This document shows, piece after piece, positions 24,750 to 33,995 of a stretch of DNA of 64,000 bases. Numbering within the stretch: the first letter of the stretch is position 1; every line of letters begins with the position of its first letter. This DNA is from Modestobacter roseus. Its GTDB lineage: Bacteria; Actinomycetota; Actinomycetes; Mycobacteriales; Geodermatophilaceae. The DNA is taken from NCBI RefSeq assembly GCF_007994135.1, contig NZ_VLKF01000001.1, forward strand, positions 3,410,001 to 3,474,000, written 5' to 3'. Under the pieces are notes generated by a model. The model was not told the DNA's origin, made no database searches, and saw nothing but the letters and a program-made list of their open reading frames with translations. Both the position numbers and the translations under genes were made by a program.

Positions 24750-25360
24750 CGGCGCTCGACGTCCCCACCCCGCTCGGCCCGGCCCGGGTGCACCGCGCGG
24801 AACCGGACACGTCCCCCCGCGGCACGCTGGTGCTCGGCCACGGCGCCGGTGGCGGCGTGGGGTCGCCCGACCTGGTCGCGGTGACCGGCGCCGCGTGCGC
24901 GGCGGGCTGGCGGGTGCTGCGGGTCGAGCAGCCGTGGCGGGTGGCCGGCAAGCGGATCGCCCCGGCGCCGGCCCGGCTCGACGAGGGCTGGACGGCGGTG
25001 CTCGCGCACCTGCGGGACGACGGCGCGCTGACCGGCCCACTGGTTTTCGGCGGCCGCAGCGCCGGCGCCCGGGTCGCCTGCCGCACCGCGGAGGCCTCGG
25101 GCGCCGCCGGTGTGCTGGGGCTGGCGTTCCCGCTGCACCCGCCGGGGAAGCCGGAGAAGAGCCGGGCGGCCGAGCTGCTGGGCGTGTCGGTTCCCCTGCT
25201 CGTGGTGCAGGGCGAGACCGACGCGTTCGGCACCCCCGCCGAGGTGGCCGCCGTCCGGGAAGGGGTGGTGCGCGCCGTCCCCGGCGACCACGCCCTGAAG
25301 AAGGACCCTGCCGCCGTCGCCGCCGCCGTCGCCGCCTGGCTCGGCACGCTCCCCGCCTGA
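24746..25360 (+). CDS. Alpha/beta hydrolase (KANL3/Tex30-like)
   Basis: A 204-residue alpha/beta hydrolase. Oxyanion motif L-G-H-G-A-G-G-G (residues about 31-38), nucleophile elbow G-G-R-S-A-G-A-R, and a later D (Q-G-E-T-D-A-F-G) and H (P-G-D-H-A-L-K-K-D) complete the triad. The TEX30/KANL3-like bacterial members are uncharacterised hydrolases. The GTG at 24746 overlaps the HAD stop (GTGA). Last gene of the dedA operon, followed by a strong bidirectional terminator. Confidence 0.88.
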   Translation: MTALDVPTPLGPARVHRAEPDTSPRGTLVLGHGAGGGVGSPDLVAVTGAACAAGWRVLRVEQPWRVAGKRIAPAPARLDEGWTAVLAHLRDDGALTGPLVFGGRSAGARVACRTAEASGAAGVLGLAFPLHPPGKPEKSRAAELLGVSVPLLVVQGETDAFGTPAEVAAVREGVVRAVPGDHALKKDPAAVAAAVAAWLGTLPA

Positions 25361-25380
25361 GCCGCCGTCCCCCTGCACCA

Positions 25381-25424
25381 AAGCGCGTCCCCCTGCACCA
25401 GCATTGGTGCGGGGGGACGCGCTT
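25381..25424. terminator. Strong bidirectional terminator
   Basis: Twenty-base arms with one mismatch (25381-25400 and 25405-25424) and a four-base loop lie between convergent genes. The left arm partly repeats the sequence just before it (GTCCCCCTGCACCA at 25367 and 25387). A second small palindrome, GATCAGGTCACCTGATC (25426-25442), follows. Confidence 0.85.
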
Positions 25425-25457
25425 CGATCAGGTCACCTGATCAAAGCCGGCGGACGG

Positions 25458-26506
25458 TCAGCGCTTGCGGCGGCGGCGGAGCAGCAGGGTGAGGAGCACC
25501 AGCACCGCGGCGACCCCGGCGGCCGGGGCCGCGTAGCGGGCCACTGCCGCGCCGCCGGCGACCTCGAGCAGGTCGATCGGCTCGGGCTCGGGCGCCGGGG
25601 AGGCGGCCGGCCGGGGCGCGGGCGGGCCGGCGGTGGGCGTGCTCTTGGCCGGTCCCCGCCGGCGGGCCGGTTCGGCGGTGCGGTGGTGCCCGCCGGCGGC
25701 CGGCTGGGGGCGGCCTTCGCCGGCGCGGACGTCGAGCGGCTCGGCGGGGCCAGCGGGTCCGGCACCGGTGCGGTCTCCGGAGCCGCCTTCGCCGCCTTGG
25801 CCGCCTTCGCGGGAGCCGCCTTGGTCGGGGCTGCCTTCGCGGGAGCCGCCTTGTCTGCTGCGGCCGCGGCCGTCTTCTTCGCCGCAGCGGCGGCCTTCTT
25901 CGCCGGGCCCTCGCCCGCGGCGCCCTCGGCGGACATCGCCGCCTCCTCCACCACGCCCGCGGTCGTGGCGGCCGCCCCGGCCGCTGCGGCGGCGGTCTTC
26001 TTCGCCACCGTCGGCTCCTGGGAGGTCGCGGCGGCCTCCTCGTCCACGGCCACGTCGTCCGCGCCGGTGGCCAGCTGGGCGGCGAGCTTGTCGGCGAACT
26101 GGCCGAGCAGCTTGTTGCCGACGTCGGTCATCACGCCGCGGCCGAACTGTGCCGGGCGGCCGGTGATGTTGAGGTCGGTGAGCACGTCGACCCGGGTGGT
26201 GCTGCCCTCGGCGGCCAGGGTGGCGGTGATGGTCGCCGCCGCGGTGCCGTTGCCCCGCTGGTCCTTGCCCTTGGCGTCGATGACCGCGCGGTGCGCCGCC
26301 TCGTCCTTCTCCACGAACGACGCCTTGCCCTGGTACGTCAGGTTGATCGGGCCGAGCTTCACCTTCACCCGGCCGGTGAAGTCGTCGCCGGTGACCGAGT
26401 CGAGGGCGGCGCCGGGCATGCACGGGGCGATCCGCTCGATGTCCAGCAGCACCCGCCAGGCGTCGTCGATCGGCACCGGGACGATGAACGAGTTCTCCAG
26501 CTGCAC
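25458..26506 (-). CDS. coxG: CoxG-like SRPBCC protein with Ala/Lys-rich linker and C-terminal anchor (apparent frameshift)
   Basis: Residues 1-150 are a CoxG/CO-dehydrogenase subunit G domain (V-Q-L-E-N-S-F start, W-R-V-L-L-D-I-E-R-I-A-P-C-M-P-G-A). CoxG recruits CO dehydrogenase to the membrane and can bind quinone. GTG at 26506 has GGAGG upstream. Then comes a long low-complexity region of A-A-K-K-T / K-A-A-P repeats, histone-H1-like. As written the frame runs to 25433 with an Arg/Pro-rich tail; shifting one base at the four-C run 25654-25657 gives a coherent tail with a transmembrane helix (A-A-V-L-V-L-L-T-L-L-L) and R-R-R-R-K-R, ending at 25458. The second reading is more credible. It lies 132 bp after the medium subunit. 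Confidence 0.8.
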
Positions 26507-26638
26507 TGCGGGACCTCCGGGTACGGGTTGCTCGACGACCTCCATCCGACCACGTCAGGGGGCCGTGTGCAGGAGATCGGCCCGCGGCACGCCGGACGGC
26601 GGCCCGGACGTGACGGACCGGTCCGGCCTGCGGGGGGG

Positions 26639-27496
26639 CTACAAGCCGACCGCCACGGCGACCGCCCGCCGGGTGAGCACGGTGGCCAGGTGCTGGCGGT
26701 AGTCGGCCTGGGCGTTGAGGTCGCTGCTCGGGCTGGTGCCCTCGGCGGCCTGCGCGGCGGCGGCGGTGACCGTCTCCAGGCTGACGTCGACCCCGACGAG
26801 GGCGGCCTCGGTGGCCCGGGCCCGCAGCGGCGTGGGCCCCATGTTGGTCAGCCCGATCCGGGCCTCGGCGATCCGGCCGCCCTCGCGGCGGACGGCGGCG
26901 GCCACCGCGACGATCGACCAGGCCTGGGCGACGCGGTTGAACTTCTCGTACCGCACCCCCCAGTCGTTCCCGAGCTTGGGCAGCCGGACCTCGACCAGCA
27001 GCTCCCCCTCCGCCAGCGCCGTGGTCAGGTAGTCGACGAAGAAGTCGGCGGCACCGACGGTGCGTCGGCCGCCCGGCCCGGCGATCACGAACTCGGCGTC
27101 CAGCGCCAGCGCCACCGCGGGCAGGTCCCCGGCCGGGTCGGCGTGCGCGAGCGCGCCGCCGAACGTGCCGCGCCGGCGCACCTGCCGGTCGGCGACGGTC
27201 GCGGTGGCCTGCACCAGCAGCCGGCCGTACCGGGCCAGCAGCGGGTCGGTGAGCACGTCGGCGTGGGTGGTCATCGCCCCGATCACCAGCGAGTCGCCGT
27301 CCTCCCGGACGCCGCGCAGCTCGGGCACCCGGGTGAGGTCGACGAGGGTCTCCGGCGCGGCCAGCCGCAGCCGCATCACCGGGATCAGCGACTGCCCACC
27401 GGCGAGGACCTTCACGTCCTCCCCGCCGTCGGCGACCGCCTGCAGCGCCTCCTCGACGGTGGTGGGCCGCGCGTAGGCGAAGGGTGCGGGTATCAC
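26639..27496 (-). CDS. FAD-binding medium subunit of a xanthine/CO-dehydrogenase-family enzyme
   Basis: CoxM/CutM-type flavoprotein, 285 residues. The FAD-binding motif A-G-G-Q-S-L (about residues 32-37) and the second motif T-x-G-G-x (R-R-G-T-F-G-G-A-L-A-H-A-D-P-A-G-D) are both present. It passes electrons from the 2Fe-2S clusters of the small subunit to the final acceptor. Its GTG overlaps the large-subunit stop (GTGA). It forms a trimeric protomer with the two genes upstream. The 3' side has a gap before coxG. Confidence 0.92.
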   Translation of the reverse strand: MIPAPFAYARPTTVEEALQAVADGGEDVKVLAGGQSLIPVMRLRLAAPETLVDLTRVPELRGVREDGDSLVIGAMTTHADVLTDPLLARYGRLLVQATATVADRQVRRRGTFGGALAHADPAGDLPAVALALDAEFVIAGPGGRRTVGAADFFVDYLTTALAEGELLVEVRLPKLGNDWGVRYEKFNRVAQAWSIVAVAAAVRREGGRIAEARIGLTNMGPTPLRARATEAALVGVDVSLETVTAAAAQAAEGTSPSSDLNAQADYRQHLATVLTRRAVAVAVGL

Positions 27497-29973
27497 TGGC
27501 CTGCCTCCTCGTGGTCTGCGGACTCGTAGCCGGACTCCGTGGTGCGGGCCCCGCCGTAGGCGTTGCTGCCCTCGGCGGCCCGGTCGCCGCCGTCGCCGCC
27601 GGTGTGCAGCGCCCGCCACACCCGCTCCGGGGTGAGCGGCATCCGGATGTCGGTCACGCCGAGGTGCCGGACGGCGTCGAGCGCGGCGTTGACCACCGCG
27701 GGTGTGCTGGCGATGCACCCGGCCTCGCCGACGCCCTTGGCGCCCAGCGGGTTGCCGGTGGCCGGGTGCACGGTGGTGCCGGTGTCGAAGTGCGGCAGGT
27801 CGGTGGCCGAGGGCAGCAGGTAGTCGACGAACGTGCCGGTGGTCAGGTTGCCCTCGGCGTCGTAGACCGCCTCCTCGTACAGCGCCTGCGCGATGCCCTG
27901 GGCCAGGCCGCCGTGCACCTGCCCCTCCACGATCGTCGGGTTGACGATCGTGCCGACGTCGTCGACGCAGGCGTACCTGCGGATCTTCACGAAGCCGGTC
28001 TCGGTGTCGACCTCCATCGCGCAGATGTGCGTGCCGTGCGGGAAGGAGAAGTTGTCCGGGTCGAAGGTGGCCTCGGCGTCGATGGAGGGCTCGATCCCCT
28101 CCGGGTAGTCGTGCGCGGCGAAGACCGCCAGCGCGATCTCCTGGATGTCCATGCCGGCGCCCGGCGTCCCGCGGACGGCGAAGCGGCCGCCGGAGAACTC
28201 CAGGTCCTCCTCGCTGGCCTCCAGCAGGTGCGCGGCGACCCGGCGGGCCTTGGCGACCACCTTCTCCGCGGCCTTGACCACCGCGGTGCCGCCGACCACC
28301 AGGGAGCGGGAGCCGTAGGTGTCCATGCCGCGGGGGGAGACCGAGGTGTCCCCGTGCAGCACCTCGACGTCCTCGAACGGGACACCGAGGGAGTCGGCGA
28401 CGATCTGGCTCCACGCCGTCTCGTGCCCCTGCCCGTGCGGGGTGGAGCCGGTGACCACCTCGACCTTGCCGGTGGGCAGCATCCGGATCGATGCGGACTC
28501 CCAGCCGCCGGCGCCGTAGGCGAGCGAGCCGAGCACCCGGGAGGGCGCCAGGCCGCACATCTCGGTGAAGGTGGAGAAGCCGATGCCCAGCTGCACCGGG
28601 TCGTTCGTGTCGCGGCGGCGGCGCTGCTCGGCGCGCAGCTCGTCGTAGCCGATCAGCGCCAGCGCCTGCTCGGTGGCGGTGGCGTAGTCACCGGAGTCGT
28701 ACTCCAGCCCGGCGACGGTGGTGAACGGGAACTCCTCGGCGCCGATCCAGTTCTTCCGGCGCAGCTCCAGCGGGTCCATGCCGAGGGTGACGGCGAGCTC
28801 GTCCATGATCCGCTCGATCGCGAAGGTGGCCTCCGGCCGCCCTGCGCCGCGGTAGGCGTCGGTGGGCACCTTGTTGGTGAAGACGCCGTCGCACTCGAAC
28901 CGGTAGGCCGGGAACTTGTAGATGCCGGGGAACATGAACGCGCCCAGCACCGGCACGCCCGGGGTGATCAGCCGCAGGTACGCGCCCATGTCGGCGAGCA
29001 GCCGCACCCGCAAGCCCTTGACGTTGCCCGCGCGGTCGCTGGCGACGTCGACGAACTGCACCTGGTCGCGGCCGTGGTGGGCGGTCATCAGCGACTCGCT
29101 GCGGGTCTCGGTCCACTTGACCGGCTTGCCCAGCCGGCGGGCGATCAGCAGGCAGAGGATCTCCTCCGGGTTGACCTGCAGCTTCCCGCCGAACCCACCG
29201 CCGACGTCGGGGGCGATGACGCGCAGCTTGTGCTCCGGGATGCCGGTGACCATCGCCGCCATCACCCGCAGGATGTGCGGCACCTGGGTGGCCGACCACA
29301 TCGTGTAGTTGTCGCCGAGGGGCTGGACGACGACCGAGCGGGGCTCCATGAACGCCGGGATCAGCCGCTGCTGCACGAACCGGCGGCTGACCACCACCTC
29401 GGCGTCGGCGAAGGCGGCGTCGGTGTCCGCGCCGGTGCCGGCGTCGCCTGCGTCGAAGACGAAGTGGTAGCTGGTGTTGGACGTGGTGTGCTCGTGCACC
29501 AGCGGCGAGCCGTCCTGCACCGCCTGCTCCATGTCGAGCACCACCGGCAGCGGCTCGTAGTCGATCTCGATCGCCTCGAGCGCGTCCGCGGCCGCCGTCC
29601 GGCTGCGGGCGACGACGACCGCCACCGCCTCACCGACGTGGTTGACCCGGTCGACGGCGATCGAGGGGTGCCCGGGGTTGACCATGTCGGTGGTGACCGG
29701 CCAGGCGCACGGCAGCGAGCCCTGCTCGTCGGCGAGGTCGCGGCCGGTGTAGACGGCGACCACCCCGGGCCGCTCGCGGGCGGCGGCGACGTCGATCGCG
29801 GTGATCCGCGCGTGCGCCATCGGGCTGCGCAGCACCGCGAGGTGCAGCATCCCGGGCAGCACCGTGTTGTCGGTCCACGTCGTCCGCCCGGTGATCAGCC
29901 GGGCGTCCTCCTTGCGCCGGCGCGCCTGCCCGATCTCGGGGGCGGGGGCGCCGGGCTCCTCGGTGACGGTCAT
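27493..29973 (-). CDS. Molybdopterin-binding large subunit, form-II CO-dehydrogenase type
   Basis: Xanthine-oxidase-family catalytic subunit, 826 residues. The active-site loop reads A-Y-R-G-A-G-R (Y374 region), the form-II signature, not A-Y-x-C-S-F-R of true form-I CO dehydrogenase. Conserved motifs G-G-G-F-G-G-K, Q-G-H-E-T and G-V-G-E-A-G are present; the last contains the catalytic Glu. Form-II enzymes may oxidise aldehydes, purines or aromatic heterocycles, with CO a poor or untested substrate. ATG at 29973 overlaps the small-subunit stop. The gene order S-L-M-G is typical. Confidence 0.93.
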   Translation of the reverse strand: MTVTEEPGAPAPEIGQARRRKEDARLITGRTTWTDNTVLPGMLHLAVLRSPMAHARITAIDVAAARERPGVVAVYTGRDLADEQGSLPCAWPVTTDMVNPGHPSIAVDRVNHVGEAVAVVVARSRTAAADALEAIEIDYEPLPVVLDMEQAVQDGSPLVHEHTTSNTSYHFVFDAGDAGTGADTDAAFADAEVVVSRRFVQQRLIPAFMEPRSVVVQPLGDNYTMWSATQVPHILRVMAAMVTGIPEHKLRVIAPDVGGGFGGKLQVNPEEILCLLIARRLGKPVKWTETRSESLMTAHHGRDQVQFVDVASDRAGNVKGLRVRLLADMGAYLRLITPGVPVLGAFMFPGIYKFPAYRFECDGVFTNKVPTDAYRGAGRPEATFAIERIMDELAVTLGMDPLELRRKNWIGAEEFPFTTVAGLEYDSGDYATATEQALALIGYDELRAEQRRRRDTNDPVQLGIGFSTFTEMCGLAPSRVLGSLAYGAGGWESASIRMLPTGKVEVVTGSTPHGQGHETAWSQIVADSLGVPFEDVEVLHGDTSVSPRGMDTYGSRSLVVGGTAVVKAAEKVVAKARRVAAHLLEASEEDLEFSGGRFAVRGTPGAGMDIQEIALAVFAAHDYPEGIEPSIDAEATFDPDNFSFPHGTHICAMEVDTETGFVKIRRYACVDDVGTIVNPTIVEGQVHGGLAQGIAQALYEEAVYDAEGNLTTGTFVDYLLPSATDLPHFDTGTTVHPATGNPLGAKGVGEAGCIASTPAVVNAALDAVRHLGVTDIRMPLTPERVWRALHTGGDGGDRAAEGSNAYGGARTTESGYESADHEEAGQ

Positions 29974-30539
29974 GCCTGGGCCACCCGCTCGTCCGCCCCG
30001 GCCTGCTCGACGATCCCGGCGTCCACGAGCCCGGGCACGGTCACCTCGTGCTCCGCGCGCATCTCCGCGGCGGCGGAGCGCACCGCCTTGACGATGTTCT
30101 GGTAGCCGGTGCAGCGGCAGAGGTTGCCCTCGATGCCCTCCCGGACCTCGTCGTCGCTGGGGTCGGGGTTCTCCTGCAGCAGGTCGATCGAGGCCATGAT
30201 CATCCCCGGTGTGCAGAAGCCGCACTGCAGGCCGTGCATCTCGGTGAACGCCCGCTGGACCGGGTGCAGCACCCCGGATCCACCCGGCCCACCCGACCCA
30301 CCCGACAGGCCCTCCACGGTGGTGACCTCGCAGCCGTCGGCCTGGACGGCGAAGACGGTGCAGGACTTCACCGCGTGCCCGTCGAGGTGCACGGTGCAGG
30401 CGCCGCAGTTGCTGGTGTCGCAGCCCACGACGGTGCCGACCTTGCCCAGCTGTTCCCGCAGGTGGTGCACGAGCAGGGTCCGTGGTTCGACGTCGTCCGT
30501 GTAGGACACCCCGTCGACCCGCAGGTTGATCTGGGTCAC
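29970..30539 (-). CDS. 2Fe-2S small subunit of the xanthine/CO-dehydrogenase-family enzyme
   Basis: CoxS-type ferredoxin subunit, 189 residues. The plant-type cluster motif is [10 protein letters not shown] with a fourth Cys at K-S-C-T-V-F; the second cluster is in C-G-F-C-T-P-G and C-R-C-T-G-Y. Between the two domains sits a Gly/Ser-rich insertion ([10 protein letters not shown], about residues 79-88) encoded by tandem CCCACCCGA-like DNA. GTG at 30539 with GGAGGACTCG upstream. First gene of the operon. A 30-residue C-terminal extension beyond the family core is present. Confidence 0.92.
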   Translation of the reverse strand: MTQINLRVDGVSYTDDVEPRTLLVHHLREQLGKVGTVVGCDTSNCGACTVHLDGHAVKSCTVFAVQADGCEVTTVEGLSGGSGGPGGSGVLHPVQRAFTEMHGLQCGFCTPGMIMASIDLLQENPDPSDDEVREGIEGNLCRCTGYQNIVKAVRSAAAEMRAEHEVTVPGLVDAGIVEQAGADERVAQA

Positions 30540-30670
30540 CGAGTCCTCCGCTCCATTGCGTGGCAGGTGTGGCCGGGGTCACCCGGCGAGGTGAGTGTGG
30601 CAACGGTCACGCCGATCCGCCAGACCACGGGACGCGCGCATTCCTGCCCCACCGGCGGCCATCCGTGCCC

Positions 30671-30683
30671 TAGCCTGCCGCGA
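30671..30683 (+). promoter_or_regulatory. -10 element for a leaderless transcript
   Basis: TAGCCT at 30671-30676 ends six bases before the ATG at 30683 and no ribosome site is present, consistent with a leaderless mRNA for the small membrane protein. Confidence 0.5.
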
Positions 30684-30991
30684 TGGACATCGCGCGTTCC
30701 CGCGCCCTGCAGGCCGTCGGTGGGGTGGCCATCGCCGGTGGGCTGCTGCTGGGTGGCGCCTCGATGCCGCTGGGGGACTACGGGTGCGGCGCGGCGTTCG
30801 GGTCCTCCCCGTACATCGGCGACAACACCACCGACGTCGTGATCGCCTGCGCCGAGCAGCGCGCGGATCGCCAGGAGGTCGCGATCGGCTTCCTCGTGCT
30901 CGGGACGGGCGCGGGGCTCGGCGCCCAGGTGCACCTGTGGTCGAGCCGGCGCCCGGCCCGGGCGGAGGACCCGGTCCGTCCGCGGCGCTGA
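30683..30991 (+). CDS. Small two-helix membrane protein
   Basis: A 102-residue protein with two hydrophobic segments (about residues 10-30 and 65-85) separated by a loop containing two cysteines (Y-G-C-G-A and I-A-C-A-E) and an acidic patch. The N-terminus begins with D-I-A-R-S-R and the C-terminus is Arg/Pro-rich, so both ends are probably cytoplasmic with the cysteine loop outside, where a disulfide could form. Family unknown to me. Divergent from the Cox-type operon and followed 42 bp later by the propeller-like gene. Confidence 0.65.
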   Translation: MDIARSRALQAVGGVAIAGGLLLGGASMPLGDYGCGAAFGSSPYIGDNTTDVVIACAEQRADRQEVAIGFLVLGTGAGLGAQVHLWSSRRPARAEDPVRPRR

Positions 30992-31032
30992 CCGGCCGTG
31001 CTCAGCGGGCGTGCCGTCCTGGGTCCGAACCC

Positions 31033-32577
31033 GTGAACCGGGCACTGCGCGTGCTGGTCACCGCGCTCGCCATCGAGGACGGGGCGGTCCGGCCACCGGT
31101 TGTCGGTCGGGTGGAGGCCTACCCGCTGGGCTTCACCGAGGTCGACGGCGACCCGGCCGCCTCGGTGCTGCGGGCCCGGGCCGAGCCGCTGACCGGAGAT
31201 CGAGCCGACGGGGTACCGATGGGCCCCGGACGCATCTGGCCGACCCTGCTGGCCGGCGCCGGGTGGCAGGCGATCTGGCCGGCGCCGCGTCCGGTCGTGG
31301 GGGAGGTGGAGCTGCGCGGCACCCTCCTGGTCGACCTGCTGCTCGGCACCGACGGCTGGCCCACCCGCGGCCGGGTGACCCGGGTGCAGGTGGTCGCGGT
31401 GACCCGGGACCCGGCGGAGTCGGAGATCTGGCGCCCGCTGCCGGGCGGCCACCGGCTGCGGGACGTGGAGACCGCACCGCGCTGGTTCGACTCCGGGGTG
31501 CGTCCACCGCCGGGCATGGAGCCCGGCCGCTGGTACGCCCCCGTCCACGCCGACCCGTGGGTGCAGGAGACCGGCGTCCTGGTGGACCTGGACCTCGACG
31601 ACGTCCCGCCGCTCCCGCTCCGCCCAGCACTGCTGCCCGGGGCGGTCGGCGGGTACGGCGACGACCTCTGGGTGGCCGACGAGCGGTTGCCGCTGCTCGT
31701 CCGGCTGCACGGTGGCCGCACCAGGATGGAGGTCGTGGCCGAGCACCCCTGGCCCGGCGAGATCCTCCCCGCCGGGCAGGAACGCGGGCGGACCCTGCAC
31801 ACCGACGCCAGCGGCTGCTGGCTCACCGGTCCGGACGGCACGCACCGCTGCGAGCGGGACGGCCCGGTGCACCTGGTGGACGACGTCCCGGTGTGGCTGG
31901 CGGCGGCATCGGGCGGGACGCTGGCCACCGTGTCGCGCCGCGATCCCGGCGATCCGCGCAGCCCTACGGCGCTCCGGCTCCACACCCGGGACGGCGGGGT
32001 CATCGAGGTGCCGGCGGCCGCCGACCGGGTCGTGGAACTGGTCGCGGTCCCCGACGGCTTCCTGCTCGCACTCCAGGGGGACGATCCGCGGCTGGCACAC
32101 CTCGACCGGGCCGGCGAGCTCCTCGAGGGACCGCCGCTGACCGGCGTCCGGCACGTGCTCGGGCTGGTCGGCGGGGTGCGCCCGGCCCTCCAGGGTCCGG
32201 AGGCGGAGCTGCGGCCGGTGGACGTCGACCTGCGCGTGGGCGACCCGCTGCCCGGGCGGGTGCTGCGTGGCTGGGCGATGGACGGCCGGAGCTGGTGGTG
32301 GACCCATCCGCCGGACGACTGGGACCCGACCGCGGCCGGGATCGACCCGACCGACGACCGGCAGCGCTGGCTGCTCACCGAGATCGATGCGGCGACCGGG
32401 GCGCCGCGGGGCTCGGTCGCGGTGACCAGCCCCCCGGATCACGTGACCGTGGCCGCGGGTCGTGCGGTCTGGTGCTCGGCCGGCGCGGTGGAGCGCTGGC
32501 CGGTCCGCGGCGCCGTCCCCGAGCTGGTGGACGTCGCCGCCGCGCTGGCCCGGTTCCGCGGCGCCGCTGACCGCTGA
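31033..32577 (+). CDS. Hypothetical protein, probably beta-propeller-like
   Basis: A 514-residue soluble protein that I cannot assign to a named family. The second half (about residues 200-470) shows repeated strand-rich blocks with D-L-W-V-A-D, G-C-W-L-T-G-P-D-G and W-W-W-T-H-P-P patterns that suggest propeller blades. There is no signal peptide or membrane segment. The GTG at 31033 is chosen because it begins V-N-R-A-L-R-V-L-V-T, coherent strand sequence; longer in-frame extension overlaps the preceding gene. No catalytic motif is evident. Confidence 0.7.
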   Translation: MNRALRVLVTALAIEDGAVRPPVVGRVEAYPLGFTEVDGDPAASVLRARAEPLTGDRADGVPMGPGRIWPTLLAGAGWQAIWPAPRPVVGEVELRGTLLVDLLLGTDGWPTRGRVTRVQVVAVTRDPAESEIWRPLPGGHRLRDVETAPRWFDSGVRPPPGMEPGRWYAPVHADPWVQETGVLVDLDLDDVPPLPLRPALLPGAVGGYGDDLWVADERLPLLVRLHGGRTRMEVVAEHPWPGEILPAGQERGRTLHTDASGCWLTGPDGTHRCERDGPVHLVDDVPVWLAAASGGTLATVSRRDPGDPRSPTALRLHTRDGGVIEVPAAADRVVELVAVPDGFLLALQGDDPRLAHLDRAGELLEGPPLTGVRHVLGLVGGVRPALQGPEAELRPVDVDLRVGDPLPGRVLRGWAMDGRSWWWTHPPDDWDPTAAGIDPTDDRQRWLLTEIDAATGAPRGSVAVTSPPDHVTVAAGRAVWCSAGAVERWPVRGAVPELVDVAAALARFRGAADR

Positions 32578-32637
32578 CGCGGCCGGACGGACCGGCCCAC
32601 CCGGCCGCTGGACCGGCGCGGCTGACCCACCGCGCGG

Positions 32638-33885
32638 TCAGCGAGCGGCGAGCTCCCGGCGGCGCAGCACTGCGGAGGCGAGCAGGAAGCCCAGGCCGAG
32701 CACGGCCAGCCCGGCGCCGACGCCGCTGGGCGCTCGGTAGCCCCAGCCGGCGGCGATGACCAGCCCGCCGAGCCAGGCGCCGAGGGCGTTGGCGGCGTTG
32801 AGCGCGGAGTGGTTCAGCGCGGCGCCGAGCATCTGCGCCTCGCCGGCGACCTCCATCAGCCGCAGCTGGAGCAGCACCACCATCGTCGAGGCCGACGCGG
32901 CGACCAGGAAGACGTTCGCGATCAGGGTGACCGCCTGCAGCGACCCGACCAGCATCAGCGCCAGCAGCACGCCGGTGGCGATCGTGGCGCCGACCAGCGA
33001 GGGGAACAGCGCCCGGTCGGCCAGCCGGCCACCCAGCGCCGTCCCCAGCAGGCCCCCGAGGCCGAAGGCCAGCAGCACCACCGGCACGAACCCGGCGGAC
33101 ATCCCGGTGACGTCGGTGACGGTGGGCGCGATGTAGCTGTACATGGCGAAGAGACCGCCGAAGCCGACGGTGGCCACCCCCAGGGTGAGCAGCACCTGCG
33201 GGCGGCGCAGCGCGCCGAGCTCGGCGCGCATGGAGGCGTCCTGGCGCCCCGGCGACGAGGGCACCACCAGCAGGATCGCCACGACCGTGACGACGGCGAT
33301 GCCCACCACCGCCCAGAAGGCCGACCGCCAGCCCAGGTGCTGGCCGAGCCACGTTCCCGCGGGCACGCCGGCGACGTTGGCCGCGGCCAGCCCCAGCATC
33401 ACCGAGCTGACCGCGCGGCCGCGCAGGTGCGGGGCGACCAGCGAGGCGGCGATCAGCGACGCCGCCCCGAAGTAGGCCCCGTGCGGCAGCCCGCCGACGA
33501 ACCGGGCCAGCAGCAGGGTCGGGTACCCGGGGGCCAGCGCGGTGAGCGCGTTGCCGACCAGGAAGGCGACCATCAGGCCGACGGCGAGCCCGCGGCGGGG
33601 GAGCCGGGCGCCCAGCGCGGCGAGCACCGGTGCGCCGATGACGACGCCGAGCGCGTAGGCGGAGATGTAGTGGCCGGCCTCGGGGATGGTGACCCCGGTG
33701 CCGGCGGCGATGTCCGGCAGCAGGCCCATGGTGACGAACTCGGTGGTCCCGATGGCGAAGCCGCCCAGGCCCAGCGCCCCGATCGCCAGGGCCGCGGTGC
33801 GCGCCGAGGGCAGCGCCGGCTCCGCCGTCGTGGCCGGGGTGGTCGTTGCCGAGGGTGCTGCGCTCACAGCCGGTGCCAAGGACAC
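32638..33885 (-). CDS. MFS transporter, AraJ/YdhP-like
   Basis: Major facilitator with 12 predicted helices, 415 residues. Family cues: G-T-T-E-F-V-T-M-G-L-L-P-D-I-A in helix 1 and G-A-R-L-P-R-R in the helix 2-3 loop, typical of the AraJ/YdhP/NepI group of sugar, arabinose or purine-ribonucleoside exporters. Start: GTG at 33885; another in-frame GTG at 33867 is equally possible since neither has a good ribosome site. Substrate unknown. Divergent from the next gene, with a hairpin related to the 4016 palindrome in between. Confidence 0.88.
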   Translation of the reverse strand: MSLAPAVSAAPSATTTPATTAEPALPSARTAALAIGALGLGGFAIGTTEFVTMGLLPDIAAGTGVTIPEAGHYISAYALGVVIGAPVLAALGARLPRRGLAVGLMVAFLVGNALTALAPGYPTLLLARFVGGLPHGAYFGAASLIAASLVAPHLRGRAVSSVMLGLAAANVAGVPAGTWLGQHLGWRSAFWAVVGIAVVTVVAILLVVPSSPGRQDASMRAELGALRRPQVLLTLGVATVGFGGLFAMYSYIAPTVTDVTGMSAGFVPVVLLAFGLGGLLGTALGGRLADRALFPSLVGATIATGVLLALMLVGSLQAVTLIANVFLVAASASTMVVLLQLRLMEVAGEAQMLGAALNHSALNAANALGAWLGGLVIAAGWGYRAPSGVGAGLAVLGLGFLLASAVLRRRELAAR

Positions 33886-33926
33886 CCTGCCGTCCCGGCA
33901 TTCCCCCCGGCCGGTGTGGCACGCGC

Positions 33927-33952
33927 CTCCGGGTTTCGGCGCGAACCCGGAG
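33927..33952. repeat. Hairpin related to the 4016-4053 palindrome
   Basis: Arms CTCCGGGTT / AACCCGGAG enclose TCGGCGCG. It shares GGGTTTCGGCGC with the 38-bp palindrome near 4016, hinting at a dispersed intergenic element. It lies in the divergent region between an MFS gene and a secreted-protein gene. Confidence 0.6.
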
Positions 33953-33995
33953 CGCTGCTGCCGAGACTCCCGGGAGGACCCGAGGAGAGGCGGCG

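Noticed and set aside
24487-25404. Minus-strand frames of about 280-305 codons over the HAD and hydrolase genes
   Set aside because: No family signal; the plus-strand genes have catalytic motifs and coupled starts.
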